The position numbers and the translations under genes were made by a program. Below, in pieces: positions 8,478 through 17,568 of a stretch of 50,939 nt of DNA. Below the pieces are notes generated by a model. The model was not told the DNA's origin and did no database searches. It worked only from the letters and a program-made list of their open reading frames with translations. Each line of letters opens with the position of its first letter. Position 1 is the stretch's first letter. The DNA comes from Christensenella sp964438705 (lineage in GTDB: Bacteria > Bacillota > Clostridia > Christensenellales > Christensenellaceae): NCBI GenBank assembly GCA_964438705.1, contig CAYTKQ010000022.1, positions 1 to 50,939 on the forward strand, read 5' to 3'.

Positions 8478-9653
8478 TCAGTTCTTAGGGTCGAGGTCGA
8501 TCTCCCATCCGTTGATGAGTGCGCCCTTATACGCCTGTTCATCCGTCAAGGTGAGAGGCAAGCCGTTTTTCAGCGTGTTCACCGGTGCCGCCGCTGCATA
8601 GCCCGCTTCCCGCTCGGCAACCAGGCGCAGCCCGCGCATGTATCGGAAGCCCGCATGCCGCGCTTCCGAAATGATAACGTTGTTTTGAGAGGACGAGCAG
8701 TGCGCCACCAACAGCTCGCCCGTTTCGTTTTTGCCCACCACGATGCCCACATGGTTGCGCGGCGTTGAGGCCGGCGGTCCGTAAAACGCCAAATCGCCCG
8801 GCTGTACGCTTTCCCACGCAATGTCTTCGGAAAGCGACCATTGCTCCGCCGTGCCGTAGCCCACACGCGTCGCGACCTCGGCCTCTTTTAACGGTGCGAG
8901 CGCTCCGTGCGCCGAAACGTTTTGCTCCGCGTTCACAAGGCTCCATAGCACATAGCCGCTGCAATCCAGGCCATAGCTGCGCGTGGTTCCCGTCTGTGCG
9001 CTGCCTGCGCTGCCCACGATCGCCTCGTTTCCCCAGCGTGTGTCCCAGCCGGCGGCAGTGCTCTTGCCGCCCCAGAAATAATGCACCTTGCCCACAAGCG
9101 AATATGCCTGCATCACGATTTCTCTGCGGTAGGGAGAAAGCTCCGCCGGAAGCTGTCGCGCGATCTCTTTGCGTTGCTGTTCGCTTAGTTGCAAAGTGTC
9201 ATTGTTTCCGCGCGCGGTGATCGAACTCAAAAATACGGCGGGGGAATTATAGGTCTGCACCGTTTCTGCGGGAGAAGCGGGCGCGATTTCCGACGCGGCA
9301 TGGTCTTCCGCGTCGAAAACGTCTGCACTCTGGCTTGCAGACGGCGGCGGTGTCGCCATGTCCGTCGGTGCGGCGGGTGCCTCCTGTGTGACCTCCGGCT
9401 CCGGACTTGCGGTCGGCAAAGCGGGCGCTTCCGGCGACTGCGTTACTTCCGGCGACAGCGTTGCTTCGGGGGAGGGGGAGGCTGTCGCATCTGCGCCGGG
9501 CGGGGCGCTTTGCGCGGGGTCGGGCGACAGAGTGGCCTCCGGTGCTTCCTGTGCAAAGGCCGTCACTGCGGCGAACACAATGACAAACACTGCCGCCAGC
9601 AAATAAGGCAGTCTCTTTTTCACATGATGATCGTTGTTTGAAACTCGCTTCAT
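8478..9653 (-). CDS. Secreted NlpC/P60 cell-wall hydrolase
   Basis: A 391-residue exported protein: signal peptide with a basic start (about 1-36, ending VTAFAQ), then about 100 residues rich in SPE/ATP/TQ repeats, a helical linker, and a C-terminal NlpC/P60 domain. The catalytic cysteine lies in YGLDCSGYV and the histidine in RNHVGIVVG, with AHCSSS following. NlpC/P60 enzymes cleave stem peptides in peptidoglycan (gamma-D-Glu to diamino acid bonds). The start at 9653 follows GAGGATACC. The Ser/Pro/Glu-rich linker resembles that of the surface protein at 3840, consistent with a wall-spanning spacer. Upstream (9654-9953) is 300 bp of AT-rich sequence with divergent promoters. Confidence 0.9.
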   Translation of the reverse strand: MKRVSNNDHHVKKRLPYLLAAVFVIVFAAVTAFAQEAPEATLSPDPAQSAPPGADATASPSPEATLSPEVTQSPEAPALPTASPEPEVTQEAPAAPTDMATPPPSASQSADVFDAEDHAASEIAPASPAETVQTYNSPAVFLSSITARGNNDTLQLSEQQRKEIARQLPAELSPYRREIVMQAYSLVGKVHYFWGGKSTAAGWDTRWGNEAIVGSAGSAQTGTTRSYGLDCSGYVLWSLVNAEQNVSAHGALAPLKEAEVATRVGYGTAEQWSLSEDIAWESVQPGDLAFYGPPASTPRNHVGIVVGKNETGELLVAHCSSSQNNVIISEARHAGFRYMRGLRLVAEREAGYAAAAPVNTLKNGLPLTLTDEQAYKGALINGWEIDLDPKN

Positions 9654-9899
9654 TTTGGTATCCTCACTGAAAAAAAGCCGGGCGATCCACACCGCCAAAA
9701 CAGCTGTTTTTCATCCATAGAACAAAGGTCTTGAATTATATGTTATCATTATATCAGAATCTGCAAAAAAATGCTTTTAAAATTGTTCTGAATACACAAT
9801 TTTTTCTGTTTTTGAGCTATTTTGACCCCCATTCGATCATTTTACATTTGTTTTGTATTCATAAGCCGTATTCGCCTTGCGTAAACCTTTTGACAGCGG

Positions 9900-9928
9900 T
9901 TGCGTTTTTTGCGCAAAAGGGGTACAAT
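9900..9928 (+). promoter_or_regulatory. Promoter for yjfB in the 300-bp gap 9654-9953
   Basis: TTGCGT (9900-9905), 17 bp, TACAAT (9923-9928), then AGAGGTG before the ATG. The rest of the gap is AT-rich with TATAAT-like boxes facing the NlpC/P60 gene; no gene was seen in it. Confidence 0.45.
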
Positions 9929-9953
9929 AACATCAAAAGAGGTGAAAACTGGA

Positions 9954-10121
9954 ATGGATATTGCGGCGGTAAGTATGCAAATGAGCGCAATGGTCACGCA
10001 GCAGGCGTACGACATTGCCATGATGAAGAATGTCAACGACCTGATGGAGCAGACGGCGCAAAGCTTGATCGCCATGCTGGAGGTCGGGCCCTCTCCGCAT
10101 CAGGTGGATATCGAGGTATGA
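9954..10121 (+). CDS. YjfB-family putative motility protein
   Basis: A 55-residue protein beginning MDIAAVSMQMSAMVTQQAYD and continuing as one amphipathic helix with many methionines, the pattern of the YjfB motility-protein family found in flagellated and non-flagellated Firmicutes. Function is not established. The start at 9954 is set by AGAGGTG 9 bp upstream. It is monocistronic with its own terminator. No flagellar genes are in the window. Confidence 0.75.
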   Translation: MDIAAVSMQMSAMVTQQAYDIAMMKNVNDLMEQTAQSLIAMLEVGPSPHQVDIEV

Positions 10122-10131
10122 TTTTAAACGC

Positions 10132-10156
10132 CCCCGGAGAGCCTCCGGGGTTTTTT
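10132..10156 (+). terminator. Strong intrinsic terminator after yjfB
   Basis: CCCCGGAG (10132-10139), loop AGC, CTCCGGGG (10143-10150), then TTTTTT. Confidence 0.92.
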
Positions 10157-10244
10157 GTCGGCGGCGGTCAATTTTTTTATTTGCGCCGCAGTGCGGAAAT
10201 GATATGATAGTAATAAATTTATTGCCAAAGGGGTATTTTTGGAT

Positions 10245-11519
10245 ATGCTGGATTTAAGGACATTGCGCGATAATTTCAAAACGATCGCGGACGCGCTTGG
10301 AAAACGCGGCAAAGACATCAAGCTGGACGTTGTGGTGAAACTTGACGAAGAACGCCGCGCATTGATGACAAAAGTGGAGGAATTAAAGGCAAAACGTAAT
10401 AAAATTTCGAAAGAGATCCCTGTTTTGAAGAAAAACGGGGAGGACGTTACAGACATCATGTCGGAAATGAAGGAGCTTGCCGCGCAAATCAAGGATTATG
10501 ACGCGGAGCTGATGATCATGTCCGCGAATCTCGAAAAATCCATGATGAACATTCCAAACCGCCCGGACGCGAGCGTTCCGGCGGGCACGGACGACAGCGA
10601 CAACGTGGAGATCCGTAAATTTATGGAACCCACAAAGTTCGATTTCGAGCCCAAGGCGCACTGGGATTTGGGCAACGACCTCGACATCATCGATGCGGAG
10701 CTGGGCGCAAAGGTGGCGGGCAGCCGGTTTGTTTTTTATAAGGGCCTCGGCGCGCGGCTGGAACGAGCGGTGATGAACTTTATGCTGAACACGCATACCG
10801 AGCAAAACGGATATACCGAGGTGATCCCGCCGTTTGTGGCGAATCAGAAATCCATGGAGGGAACGGGCCAGCTTCCGAAATTTGCGGAGGATATGTATCA
10901 CATCGAGGATACGGACCTCTACCTCATTCCCACGGCGGAAGTGCCGGTGACGAATATGTACCGCGAATCCGTGCTCGACGGGGCAGAGCTTCCGCTCTAC
11001 CGCTGCGCATATACGCCGTGCTTCCGTGCGGAGGCGGGCAGCGCGGGCCGCGACACCAAGGGGCTCATCCGCCTGCACCAGTTCAACAAGGTAGAGCTGG
11101 TAAAATTTACGCGGCCGGATGAATCGTATATGGAGCTCGAGAAGCTGGTGGCGAACGCGGAGAGCATTTTGCAAATATTGCAGATTCCTTACCGGGTGGT
11201 GCTTTTGTGCGGCGGAGACCTCGGCTTTTCGTCCGCGAAGACATACGACATCGAGGTGTGGATGCCAAGCTATGGGCGGTATGTGGAAATTTCCTCCTGC
11301 TCGAACTTCGAGGATTTTCAGGCGCGCCGCGCGAACATTCGTTTCCGGGACGGCGACGGCTCGCTGAGATTTGTGCACACCTTAAACGGCAGCGGCCTTG
11401 CGGTGGGGCGCACGGTGGCGGCAATCATGGAAAACTATCAGCTTGCGGACGGCAGCATCAGGGTGCCGCAGGCATTGCAGGCGTATATCGGACGGGAGTA
11501 CATTCGCGGGGCAAAATAA
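10245..11519 (+). CDS. serS: Seryl-tRNA synthetase
   Basis: A 424-residue class II aminoacyl-tRNA synthetase that charges tRNA-Ser (and tRNA-Sec, relevant if the organism uses selenocysteine). An N-terminal long coiled coil (residues about 30-105) is followed by the catalytic core with motif 2 (CFRAEAGSAGRDTKGL) and motif 3 near the C-terminus (NGSGLAVGRTVAAIMENYQ). MLDLRTLRDNF at 10245 is the usual start of the family; a TTG at 10239 in the same frame is nearer to the AAAGGGG site and cannot be excluded. I saw no T-box in the short leader, which starts just after the yjfB terminator. Confidence 0.97.
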   Translation: MLDLRTLRDNFKTIADALGKRGKDIKLDVVVKLDEERRALMTKVEELKAKRNKISKEIPVLKKNGEDVTDIMSEMKELAAQIKDYDAELMIMSANLEKSMMNIPNRPDASVPAGTDDSDNVEIRKFMEPTKFDFEPKAHWDLGNDLDIIDAELGAKVAGSRFVFYKGLGARLERAVMNFMLNTHTEQNGYTEVIPPFVANQKSMEGTGQLPKFAEDMYHIEDTDLYLIPTAEVPVTNMYRESVLDGAELPLYRCAYTPCFRAEAGSAGRDTKGLIRLHQFNKVELVKFTRPDESYMELEKLVANAESILQILQIPYRVVLLCGGDLGFSSAKTYDIEVWMPSYGRYVEISSCSNFEDFQARRANIRFRDGDGSLRFVHTLNGSGLAVGRTVAAIMENYQLADGSIRVPQALQAYIGREYIRGAK

Positions 11520-11542
11520 AAAAGCCGGGCGCAGCGGCCCGG
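11514..11542 (-). terminator. Terminator of the ydjC-GT2 operon
   Basis: CCGGGC (11525-11530) pairs with GCCCGG (11537-11542). On the minus strand the hairpin is followed by TTTTTTTATTTT, overlapping the end of serS. Confidence 0.65.
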
Positions 11543-11562
11543 TCCTTCAATCATCTATACGA

Positions 11563-12408
11563 TCACATATCCTTGAGCACGATGAGCGCGTCGTGCTCTT
11601 TTTGATGATTTTCGGAAAGTTGGGCGCGCACGAGGTCCACGTTGTGCGGGTTTAGGCACAAAGCCGCCTCCGCGACCCTGCCCGGATGGAAGAGCACCTC
11701 CAAGTCCCTGCCCCGCTTTTGGGCGATGCGCTTGAAATCGCTGAGCAGTACGCCCACGCGTTCAGCGTCCATGTGGCCCGTCATCAAAACGCCGAAGAAC
11801 ACCGGCGCGTTTATGCCGCGCGCCTTTAACCGCCGCTTGTTCGGCCCGGAAAAGACCTTTAGCAAAAACACCTTCACCCAGTTGACGAGGCGATAGGTTT
11901 TCCACAGCTGCGGCTTTCTCACAAACGGCCCGATCGGCTCGTTTGTGAGACGTATGCGCGCACTCGTATCGTCCCCCAGAAGATCGAGCGCGATGCGAAA
12001 ATAACGCGGGATCATGTGCACATGCTGATGGCTGTCGATGTTGATCGTCGTTCCTTCCGGCAAAAGCCCCCGTACCCGCGCGATCTGCGCGGAAAACTCG
12101 TCACGCACCTGTGCGCGCAGCGCACGGCTCTTTAAAAACAACTGCACGAACGACAAATTGAAATATCCGTCCGCATCCACGAGCAGCGGCACGCGCTCCA
12201 CGGGGAGCACGGGCTTACCCTCCGTCAGATTGAGGTGCACGCAAACGTCAAGGTCATGTCCCGCAAGAAGCCGTGCGCAGGAAGCCGCGCGTTCGCTGTT
12301 GGGCATGATGCTTAGGCTGTTCAACAGACCGCGCTTCGCGCAATCCAAAATCTGCACGGATTGCTCCTCGGTCACGCCGAAGTCGTCCGCGTGAAAAATC
12401 ACTCGCAT
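11563..12408 (-). CDS. YdjC/ChbG-family carbohydrate deacetylase
   Basis: A 281-residue protein with the family's metal-site signatures: HADDFG at residues 6-11, HLNLTEG near 78 and IDSHQHVHM near 125, followed by a family-typical FHPG near the C-terminus. ChbG/YdjC enzymes remove N-acetyl groups from oligosaccharides using a divalent metal. Its start overlaps the end of the upstream GT2 gene by 10 bp, so the pair is translationally coupled. This suggests modification of a lipid-linked or surface sugar rather than chitobiose use. Frequently such pairs are annotated as hopanoid or glycolipid modification genes; substrate unknown here. Confidence 0.9.
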   Translation of the reverse strand: MRVIFHADDFGVTEEQSVQILDCAKRGLLNSLSIMPNSERAASCARLLAGHDLDVCVHLNLTEGKPVLPVERVPLLVDADGYFNLSFVQLFLKSRALRAQVRDEFSAQIARVRGLLPEGTTINIDSHQHVHMIPRYFRIALDLLGDDTSARIRLTNEPIGPFVRKPQLWKTYRLVNWVKVFLLKVFSGPNKRRLKARGINAPVFFGVLMTGHMDAERVGVLLSDFKRIAQKRGRDLEVLFHPGRVAEAALCLNPHNVDLVRAQLSENHQKEHDALIVLKDM

Positions 12409-13349
12409 TCTTCGTCCTCCGTGTGCTCCTCACGAATCAGATAGGAGGGGCGGTGTTTCACCTGCTCATAGGTGCGTGCGAGGTATTCCCCGATGATGCC
12501 GAGCGCCAGAAGGATGGGGCCGCCCGCCAGCAGTACCACGGAAAGCAGGGTAGGATAGCCGGGAACGCTGATGCCGACGGTGAAATATTCCACCAGCACA
12601 CAGATCAGGTATACAAGCGCTGCGCAAGACACCACGCCGCCAATGATGGAGGCGACGCGCAGCGGAAAGGTGGAGAAGGAAACGATGCCGTCGATGGCGT
12701 AGCGCAGCAACGCAAAAAATGACCACTTGCTTTCGCCTGCGACGCGCTCCACATTTTCATATTCCAGATATTTTGTGCGAAAGCCCACCCACGCGAACAG
12801 GCCCTTGGAAAAACGATGGTATTCGGGCAGGCTTGCCACCGCCTGTGCGACGATGCGCTTCATCAGCCGGTAATCGCCCACGCCGTCCGCGATCTCCGTT
12901 TCAGATATTTTATTGACGCATTTGTAAAAACGGCGCGCAAACCAGCTTTTGATCTTCGGATCGCCGTTGCGGGACACACGGCGCATCGCCACCATATCGC
13001 AATCCCCGTCTTCGATCTCTGCCAGCATGTCGAGCAGATAGCACGGAAGATGCTGTAAATCGCTGTCCATGATGGCGACAAAATCGCCCGTTGCTTTTTT
13101 CAGCCCCGCAAGCATCGCGGCCTCTTTGCCGAAGTTGCGCGAAAAGGAAAGATACTCCACCCAGAGTATATCCGAGCGCAGCGCCTTGATTTTATTGAGC
13201 GTGCCGTCCTTTGAGCCGTCGTCCACAAACAGGCACGTGACCTTGTAACGGTCCGTGATTTTTGAAACGGCCTCGCTGATCGCCTCAAACAGGCGGTCAA
13301 TGGACTGCTCCTCGTTATAGCATGGAATGATGATGGAAATCGTTTGCAT
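12399..13349 (-). CDS. Membrane-anchored GT2 glycosyltransferase (DPM1/GtrB-like)
   Basis: A 316-residue protein: GT-A domain (residues 1-230) with SIIIPCYNEEQ at the N-terminus, the nucleotide/metal motifs DDGSKDGT (about 43) and MDSDLQH (about 93), then two membrane helices (about 235-260 and 270-300). This layout is that of polyprenyl-phosphate mannosyl- or glucosyltransferases (GtrB, YkcC/ArnC-like) that charge undecaprenyl phosphate on the cytoplasmic face. The start at 13349 follows GGAGCAGGA. It is coupled to the YdjC deacetylase and divergent from a multi-spanning membrane protein that could use the lipid-linked sugar. Confidence 0.92.
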   Translation of the reverse strand: MQTISIIIPCYNEEQSIDRLFEAISEAVSKITDRYKVTCLFVDDGSKDGTLNKIKALRSDILWVEYLSFSRNFGKEAAMLAGLKKATGDFVAIMDSDLQHLPCYLLDMLAEIEDGDCDMVAMRRVSRNGDPKIKSWFARRFYKCVNKISETEIADGVGDYRLMKRIVAQAVASLPEYHRFSKGLFAWVGFRTKYLEYENVERVAGESKWSFFALLRYAIDGIVSFSTFPLRVASIIGGVVSCAALVYLICVLVEYFTVGISVPGYPTLLSVVLLAGGPILLALGIIGEYLARTYEQVKHRPSYLIREEHTEDEECE

Positions 13350-13477
13350 ACAATATCCTGCTCCGTTCATATTCAGTTTGTTCTAACATATTTATGCGGC
13401 AAGAAAAAGGATAGGACAAAATTGTATCCAAGTTGCCTCATAATTATGAATATCTTTTTAAGATTGCTGTCATTTCC

Positions 13478-13506
13478 TTGTACAAACGGGTCAAGATTGC
13501 TAGAAT
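13478..13506 (+). promoter_or_regulatory. Promoter for the multi-spanning membrane protein
   Basis: TTGTAC (13478-13483), 17 bp, TAGAAT (13501-13506), 30 bp before the start codon. Confidence 0.55.
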
Positions 13507-13535
13507 ATTTTAATCAAGTTTTTAGGAGTGCCCGC

Positions 13536-14894
13536 ATGGAGATTTCTCTGCAAAACAGCGGCAGCAAGCTTTGGAACCGCATGACGGCATGGCCGTGGTT
13601 TCCGTTTGTGCTGCTCGGCTGTATCTATTTTATTTTTCACCTGTTCATCTCACCCGATATGGGCGACGACGTATATTACTTGAACGTATTTTCGGCGGCG
13701 GGATTTGATCCTGTCTCTTTTTCGGTCGCGCGCTACCTCACGTGGAGCTCGCGCACGCTGATCGAGGGGGCGATGCTGGCGGCGATTTTGATGCCGCCCA
13801 TTCTCTGGAAGCTGATCGACACGCTGCTCATCGTTGTGATCGCCGTGTTTTTATCCAAGCTTTTGCTGCGTGACGAAAACCGCAGGCAGGGCAACGTTGT
13901 GATTGCGACGCTGATGCTGATGCTGCCGTTCTACATCATGAACTCCGCCGGATGGATCGCTACCACCCTCAACTATTTGTGGCCGCTCGCGCTGGGTCTT
14001 GTCGCGCTCTATCCGCTGCGCAAGATTGCGGACGGGGAAAAGCTGCGCGGATACGAGTACGTGATTTACACAGCATGTCTGCTTTTCGCGGCGAATCAGG
14101 AGCAGATGTGCGCCGTGCTGGTTGCGGTTTATGCGGTGTTTGTGATTCGGATGGTTGCTAAGAAAAAATGCAGCGCGTACATGATCGTGCAGCTTATGCT
14201 CTGTATCCTAAGCCTTGTCTACATCCTTGCGTGTCCGGGCAACGGAGACCGTGAGGCAGCAGAGGCGACAAAGTGGTATCCGGAATTTCTCTCCCTTACG
14301 CTGCCCGAAAAGATACGGCTCGGGTTTCTCGCGGGGTTTAAGGATCTCTTTTTGATGCAATATCTGCCGGTCTTTGCGTTCGCACTCGTTTTGTGCATGC
14401 TCGTATGGAAAAAGCGCAGGCAGGCGGTTGCGCGTCTTGTCGCGCTCATTCCCCCAATCGGCGTGTGCGCCATGTTTGCGCTGCGCCCGTTTGCCGAACC
14501 CGAATGCCCGGCGCTGTATGATTTGTTTTACCTCAACAACTGGTTTGATGCCGGGGCCGCCATGCCGCTTTTGATGGGGATGATCGTCACGGCGGCCGCA
14601 CTTTTTGCGTCCGTTTGGCTGCTGTATGGAAAGGGCGGAAAAGCGTTTTTCATGGCGGGCATCCTCGTTTTGGGCTTTGCGAGCAAGGCTGCCGTGTGCC
14701 TCTCGCCGACCGTTTGGGCGTCAGGGCAGCGCACCGCTCTGTTTATGGTTGTGGCGTTTATCGCTGCCACTGTGCTTCTTCTGAACGAGTGGGACTTCAA
14801 GAATCGAAAATGGACACGCATCCTGTTTGCGCTTTCCGTCTTGGGCGCGGTGTGCGGGATTGTGTCAAATTCATATGTTGCAATTATTTTGTGA
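13536..14894 (+). CDS. Multi-spanning membrane protein, DUF6056-like
   Basis: A 452-residue protein with about 11 hydrophobic segments. After the first helix comes an acidic, aromatic loop, SPDMGDDVYYLNVF, of the kind seen in GT-C glycosyltransferases, where acidic residues in the first external loop are catalytic. Overall it resembles DUF6056 proteins that sit with surface-glycan genes. ATG at 13536 is chosen because TTAGGAGTG lies 5 bp upstream; the frame stays open further 5' but has no signal there. It is divergent from the GT2/YdjC operon. A role in transferring lipid-linked sugars to a surface polymer is inferred, not shown. Confidence 0.7.
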   Translation: MEISLQNSGSKLWNRMTAWPWFPFVLLGCIYFIFHLFISPDMGDDVYYLNVFSAAGFDPVSFSVARYLTWSSRTLIEGAMLAAILMPPILWKLIDTLLIVVIAVFLSKLLLRDENRRQGNVVIATLMLMLPFYIMNSAGWIATTLNYLWPLALGLVALYPLRKIADGEKLRGYEYVIYTACLLFAANQEQMCAVLVAVYAVFVIRMVAKKKCSAYMIVQLMLCILSLVYILACPGNGDREAAEATKWYPEFLSLTLPEKIRLGFLAGFKDLFLMQYLPVFAFALVLCMLVWKKRRQAVARLVALIPPIGVCAMFALRPFAEPECPALYDLFYLNNWFDAGAAMPLLMGMIVTAAALFASVWLLYGKGGKAFFMAGILVLGFASKAAVCLSPTVWASGQRTALFMVVAFIAATVLLLNEWDFKNRKWTRILFALSVLGAVCGIVSNSYVAIIL

Positions 14895-14901
14895 CATATT
14901 A

Positions 14902-14910
14902 TGGTATACT
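14902..14910 (+). promoter_or_regulatory. Extended -10 promoter for the EEP-Zincin-M23 operon
   Basis: TGGTATACT (TG-N-TATACT) lies 38 bp ahead of the ATG at 14948. No convincing -35 box is present, as expected for extended -10 promoters. Confidence 0.45.
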
Positions 14911-14947
14911 GTAAGCATCCCGGATAAAAACAAAGGGGGGCTTTCCC

Positions 14948-16000
14948 ATGACAATGACGAAACGGGTATTGCGCGTGGTCGGCATCATCCTCGCGGTGGT
15001 CGCCGTGCTGTTTGCAATTCTTCTGATCTTTCTTTCGGTGACGGAATATAAACCGGCGGAGGTGGAATCCGCTGCGCTTACCGGCACGGACGGCACGGCG
15101 CCGCAAAGCGGCGTGCGCATACTTTCGTTCAACACCGGCTATGGCGCGCTTGGAAAAAATCAAGATTTCTTTATGGACGGCGGGAAAATGGTGCGGCCGG
15201 ACAGCAAGGCCGATGTGGAGACGAACCTTGCGGGCATTGCGCAGATCCTGCGCGAACATCCTGCGGACGCGGTTTTTTTGCAGGAGATCGATCTCGATGC
15301 GAGTCGTTCCTTCTATATCAATGAGCTCGATGTACTTGCGCCTTCTTTAAACGCAAACAATGCGTTCGCGTATAACTACAAGGCCGCGTTCGTTCCCTAT
15401 CCGCTGCCCATGATCGGCAAGGTGGAGGCGGGGCTTGTGACGTCGACCGACTACGAAATTTCCGACGCGTCGCGTCTTGCGCTGCCCGTGCCCTTCAGCT
15501 GGCCGCTGAGCACGTGTAACCTCAAGCGCTGTCTGCTTGTGTGCCGCGTGCCGTATGAAGGCAGGGAACTGGTGCTCGTGAACCTGCATCTCGAGGCGTA
15601 TGACGACGGGGAGGGCAAGGCCGCACAAACGAAGAAGCTGATGGATTTTCTGAACGCGGAATATGAGAAGGGCAACTTTGTGATCGCGGGCGGGGATTTC
15701 AACCAGACCTTTCCGGACATTCAGCAGTACCCGGACGTGGACATTGAAAACTGGGCGCCCGGCGTGCTCGACGCGGGCATGCTGCCCGACGGCTGGCAAT
15801 TTGCGGTGGATGCCTCCGTTCCCACGTGCCGGCTGACCGCCACGCCGTATTCCGGCAACCGCGCGAATACGCAGTTGTATGTGATCGACGGATTTATCCT
15901 GTCGCCGAACGTGGCGCTCAAAAGTGTGACGACCATTGACGCGGATTTTGAATTTTCCGACCATCATCCGGTGATGCTTGAAGCGGAGCTTGTGTTATGA
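14948..16000 (+). CDS. Membrane-anchored endonuclease/exonuclease/phosphatase-family protein
   Basis: A 350-residue protein with an N-terminal membrane anchor (about 8-32) and an extracellular EEP domain: ILSFNTGYG at the start, FLQEID near 117, NLHLEAYDDG near 218, GGDFNQTF near 256 and the closing SDHHPVML. These are the metal-binding and catalytic positions of DNase I/sphingomyelinase-type hydrolases, which cut phosphodiesters or phosphomonoesters. Being outside the membrane, a lipid or extracellular substrate is likely. AAGGGGGG precedes the ATG. Its stop overlaps the next start (ATGA), so translation is coupled. Confidence 0.88.
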   Translation: MTMTKRVLRVVGIILAVVAVLFAILLIFLSVTEYKPAEVESAALTGTDGTAPQSGVRILSFNTGYGALGKNQDFFMDGGKMVRPDSKADVETNLAGIAQILREHPADAVFLQEIDLDASRSFYINELDVLAPSLNANNAFAYNYKAAFVPYPLPMIGKVEAGLVTSTDYEISDASRLALPVPFSWPLSTCNLKRCLLVCRVPYEGRELVLVNLHLEAYDDGEGKAAQTKKLMDFLNAEYEKGNFVIAGGDFNQTFPDIQQYPDVDIENWAPGVLDAGMLPDGWQFAVDASVPTCRLTATPYSGNRANTQLYVIDGFILSPNVALKSVTTIDADFEFSDHHPVMLEAELVL

Positions 16001-16380
16001 TCACCATCGACGAAATGGGCGAAATGCTCGACGCGCTTGCCGAGGAGCTGCCCGAAGAATTTTTTTACGAGCTGAACGGCGGCATTGTGCTGCTGCCAAA
16101 AGCGGAGCGCGACCCGCACAAAAAAGGCGGGCTGTATACGCTGGGCTGCTATTTTTCCGGCGGGGAAATGGGGCGTTATATCGCCATCTATTATGGATCG
16201 TTTTGCCGCGTGTTTGAAGACGCGTCGGCGAACGAATTGCGCGACGAACTGCGCAAGACGCTGCGCCACGAGTTTCGCCACCACGTGGAATCGCTGTGCG
16301 GCGAAAATGATCTGGAGATCGAGGACGAGTTGTTTTTACAGGAGTATCTGCACTCGATCGGCAAGGGGAGGACGACATGA
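15997..16380 (+). CDS. Zincin-like metallopeptidase (PF06262 type)
   Basis: A 127-residue single-domain protein with the zinc motif HEFRHH near residue 90 followed by a family-typical acidic tail (EIEDELFLQEYL). These minimal zincins are common in Actinobacteria and Firmicutes and have no defined substrate. It overlaps both neighbours by ATGA junctions, so it belongs to the same operon as the EEP and M23 genes. Confidence 0.88.
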   Translation: MITIDEMGEMLDALAEELPEEFFYELNGGIVLLPKAERDPHKKGGLYTLGCYFSGGEMGRYIAIYYGSFCRVFEDASANELRDELRKTLRHEFRHHVESLCGENDLEIEDELFLQEYLHSIGKGRTT

Positions 16381-17438
16381 AACGATTGACGCTCATCGCT
16401 TTTGTTGTGATGTTTTTGCTGTGCGCGTGTTCGCCGATACCCGAACCGACGCCGATGCGTGAAGCGGTCGCGTCCGGTGAGCCGCCCGTTTTGGAAGCCT
16501 CCGAACAGCCGACCGCGCCCCCGCCGGACGCTGCCGTGCTGCTGCGCGAGGCTGCGCTGCAAAGTCTGCCCGAGGTATCGCTTTATCCGCGTGACGCAGA
16601 GCTGAACGGGCAGGCGCTTATTGCTGCGTATCCCGAGATCACAATGGCGCTTTACGACGCGTTTTCGGCTTGGGAAAGCGCGGCAGCGCAGTGGGTCTCA
16701 GATGCGATGCGCGCTTATTACGGAGATCGCTGGGCGGGCTGTGCCGCGGCACTTCCGGCATGGCAGATGGTTGCGGCTGCGGCAGTGAACTGTGAAACGC
16801 GCGAGCAGCTTGCCGACGCTTTTTTGGGACTGATCACCCCCGGTTTGCACATCACCGTGAGCGATACGGAAACCTATCGTTTGGAGCTGGAGGTCAAAAG
16901 CCCGCAGGAGGCGTTTGCGCTTTCCTCCGTGAAGGGTGACCCCATCCCCACGGCGTTTTTCACATGCACTTATCTGCTGACCATCTATGATGAGGAGATG
17001 CAGCCCATTGAAAACAGCGGGCAGGAGCCGGCGCTCACAGAAACGCTGACATTTCCGTTTGCCGAGCGCTACGAATACCGTGACGGCTGGTATAACGACC
17101 GCGACGGCGGGGTGCGGCGGCATACGGGCACGGATATTTTGTGCCCCGAGGGAACGCCCGAGCTCGCCGTCGTGGATGGATCGATCCTCGCCGTGGGAAG
17201 CGGGGAGGGAACGGGAAATTATGTGGTGCTCGAGGGGGCGGACGGTACGCAATATCATTACTATCACATGGTAGAGCTTTCTGCGCTCGTTTCTCCCGGC
17301 GACGTGGTGAAGCGCGGCGATCCCATTGGCCTCGCGGGCAACACGGGCAACAGCACCGCCAATCATCTGCATCTTGCCATCATCGCGCCGTCGGGCGTGT
17401 ATGTGAATCCATTTGAATATTTGAACAACGCGTTGTGA
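16377..17438 (+). CDS. M23-family peptidase lipoprotein
   Basis: A 353-residue protein with a lipoprotein signal (lipobox LCAC at about 17-20), a Pro-rich stretch, a helical domain of about 180 residues, and a C-terminal LytM/M23 domain. Zinc and catalytic residues are visible: RRHTGTD (first His/Asp), YHYYHM and NHLHLAI (HxH). M23 enzymes are glycyl or stem-peptide endopeptidases acting on peptidoglycan. The intact motifs suggest an active enzyme. It closes the three-gene operon and is followed by a strong terminator. Confidence 0.9.
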   Translation: MKRLTLIAFVVMFLLCACSPIPEPTPMREAVASGEPPVLEASEQPTAPPPDAAVLLREAALQSLPEVSLYPRDAELNGQALIAAYPEITMALYDAFSAWESAAAQWVSDAMRAYYGDRWAGCAAALPAWQMVAAAAVNCETREQLADAFLGLITPGLHITVSDTETYRLELEVKSPQEAFALSSVKGDPIPTAFFTCTYLLTIYDEEMQPIENSGQEPALTETLTFPFAERYEYRDGWYNDRDGGVRRHTGTDILCPEGTPELAVVDGSILAVGSGEGTGNYVVLEGADGTQYHYYHMVELSALVSPGDVVKRGDPIGLAGNTGNSTANHLHLAIIAPSGVYVNPFEYLNNAL

Positions 17439-17468
17439 GCGGACGATCTGCACCGCATGACGCAAACA

Positions 17469-17505
17469 AAACGGACGGGCCTTGTATTCCCGTCCGTTTT
17501 CTTTT
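17469..17505 (+). terminator. Intrinsic terminator after the M23 operon
   Basis: AAACGGACGGG (17469-17479) pairs with CCCGTCCGTTT (17489-17499), followed by TCTTTT. Confidence 0.9.
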
Positions 17506-17568
17506 GATTGAATATACATCGTTAATTTGCATTTTTTATTCAGTGGACATTCGGATTATTCACTGTGG

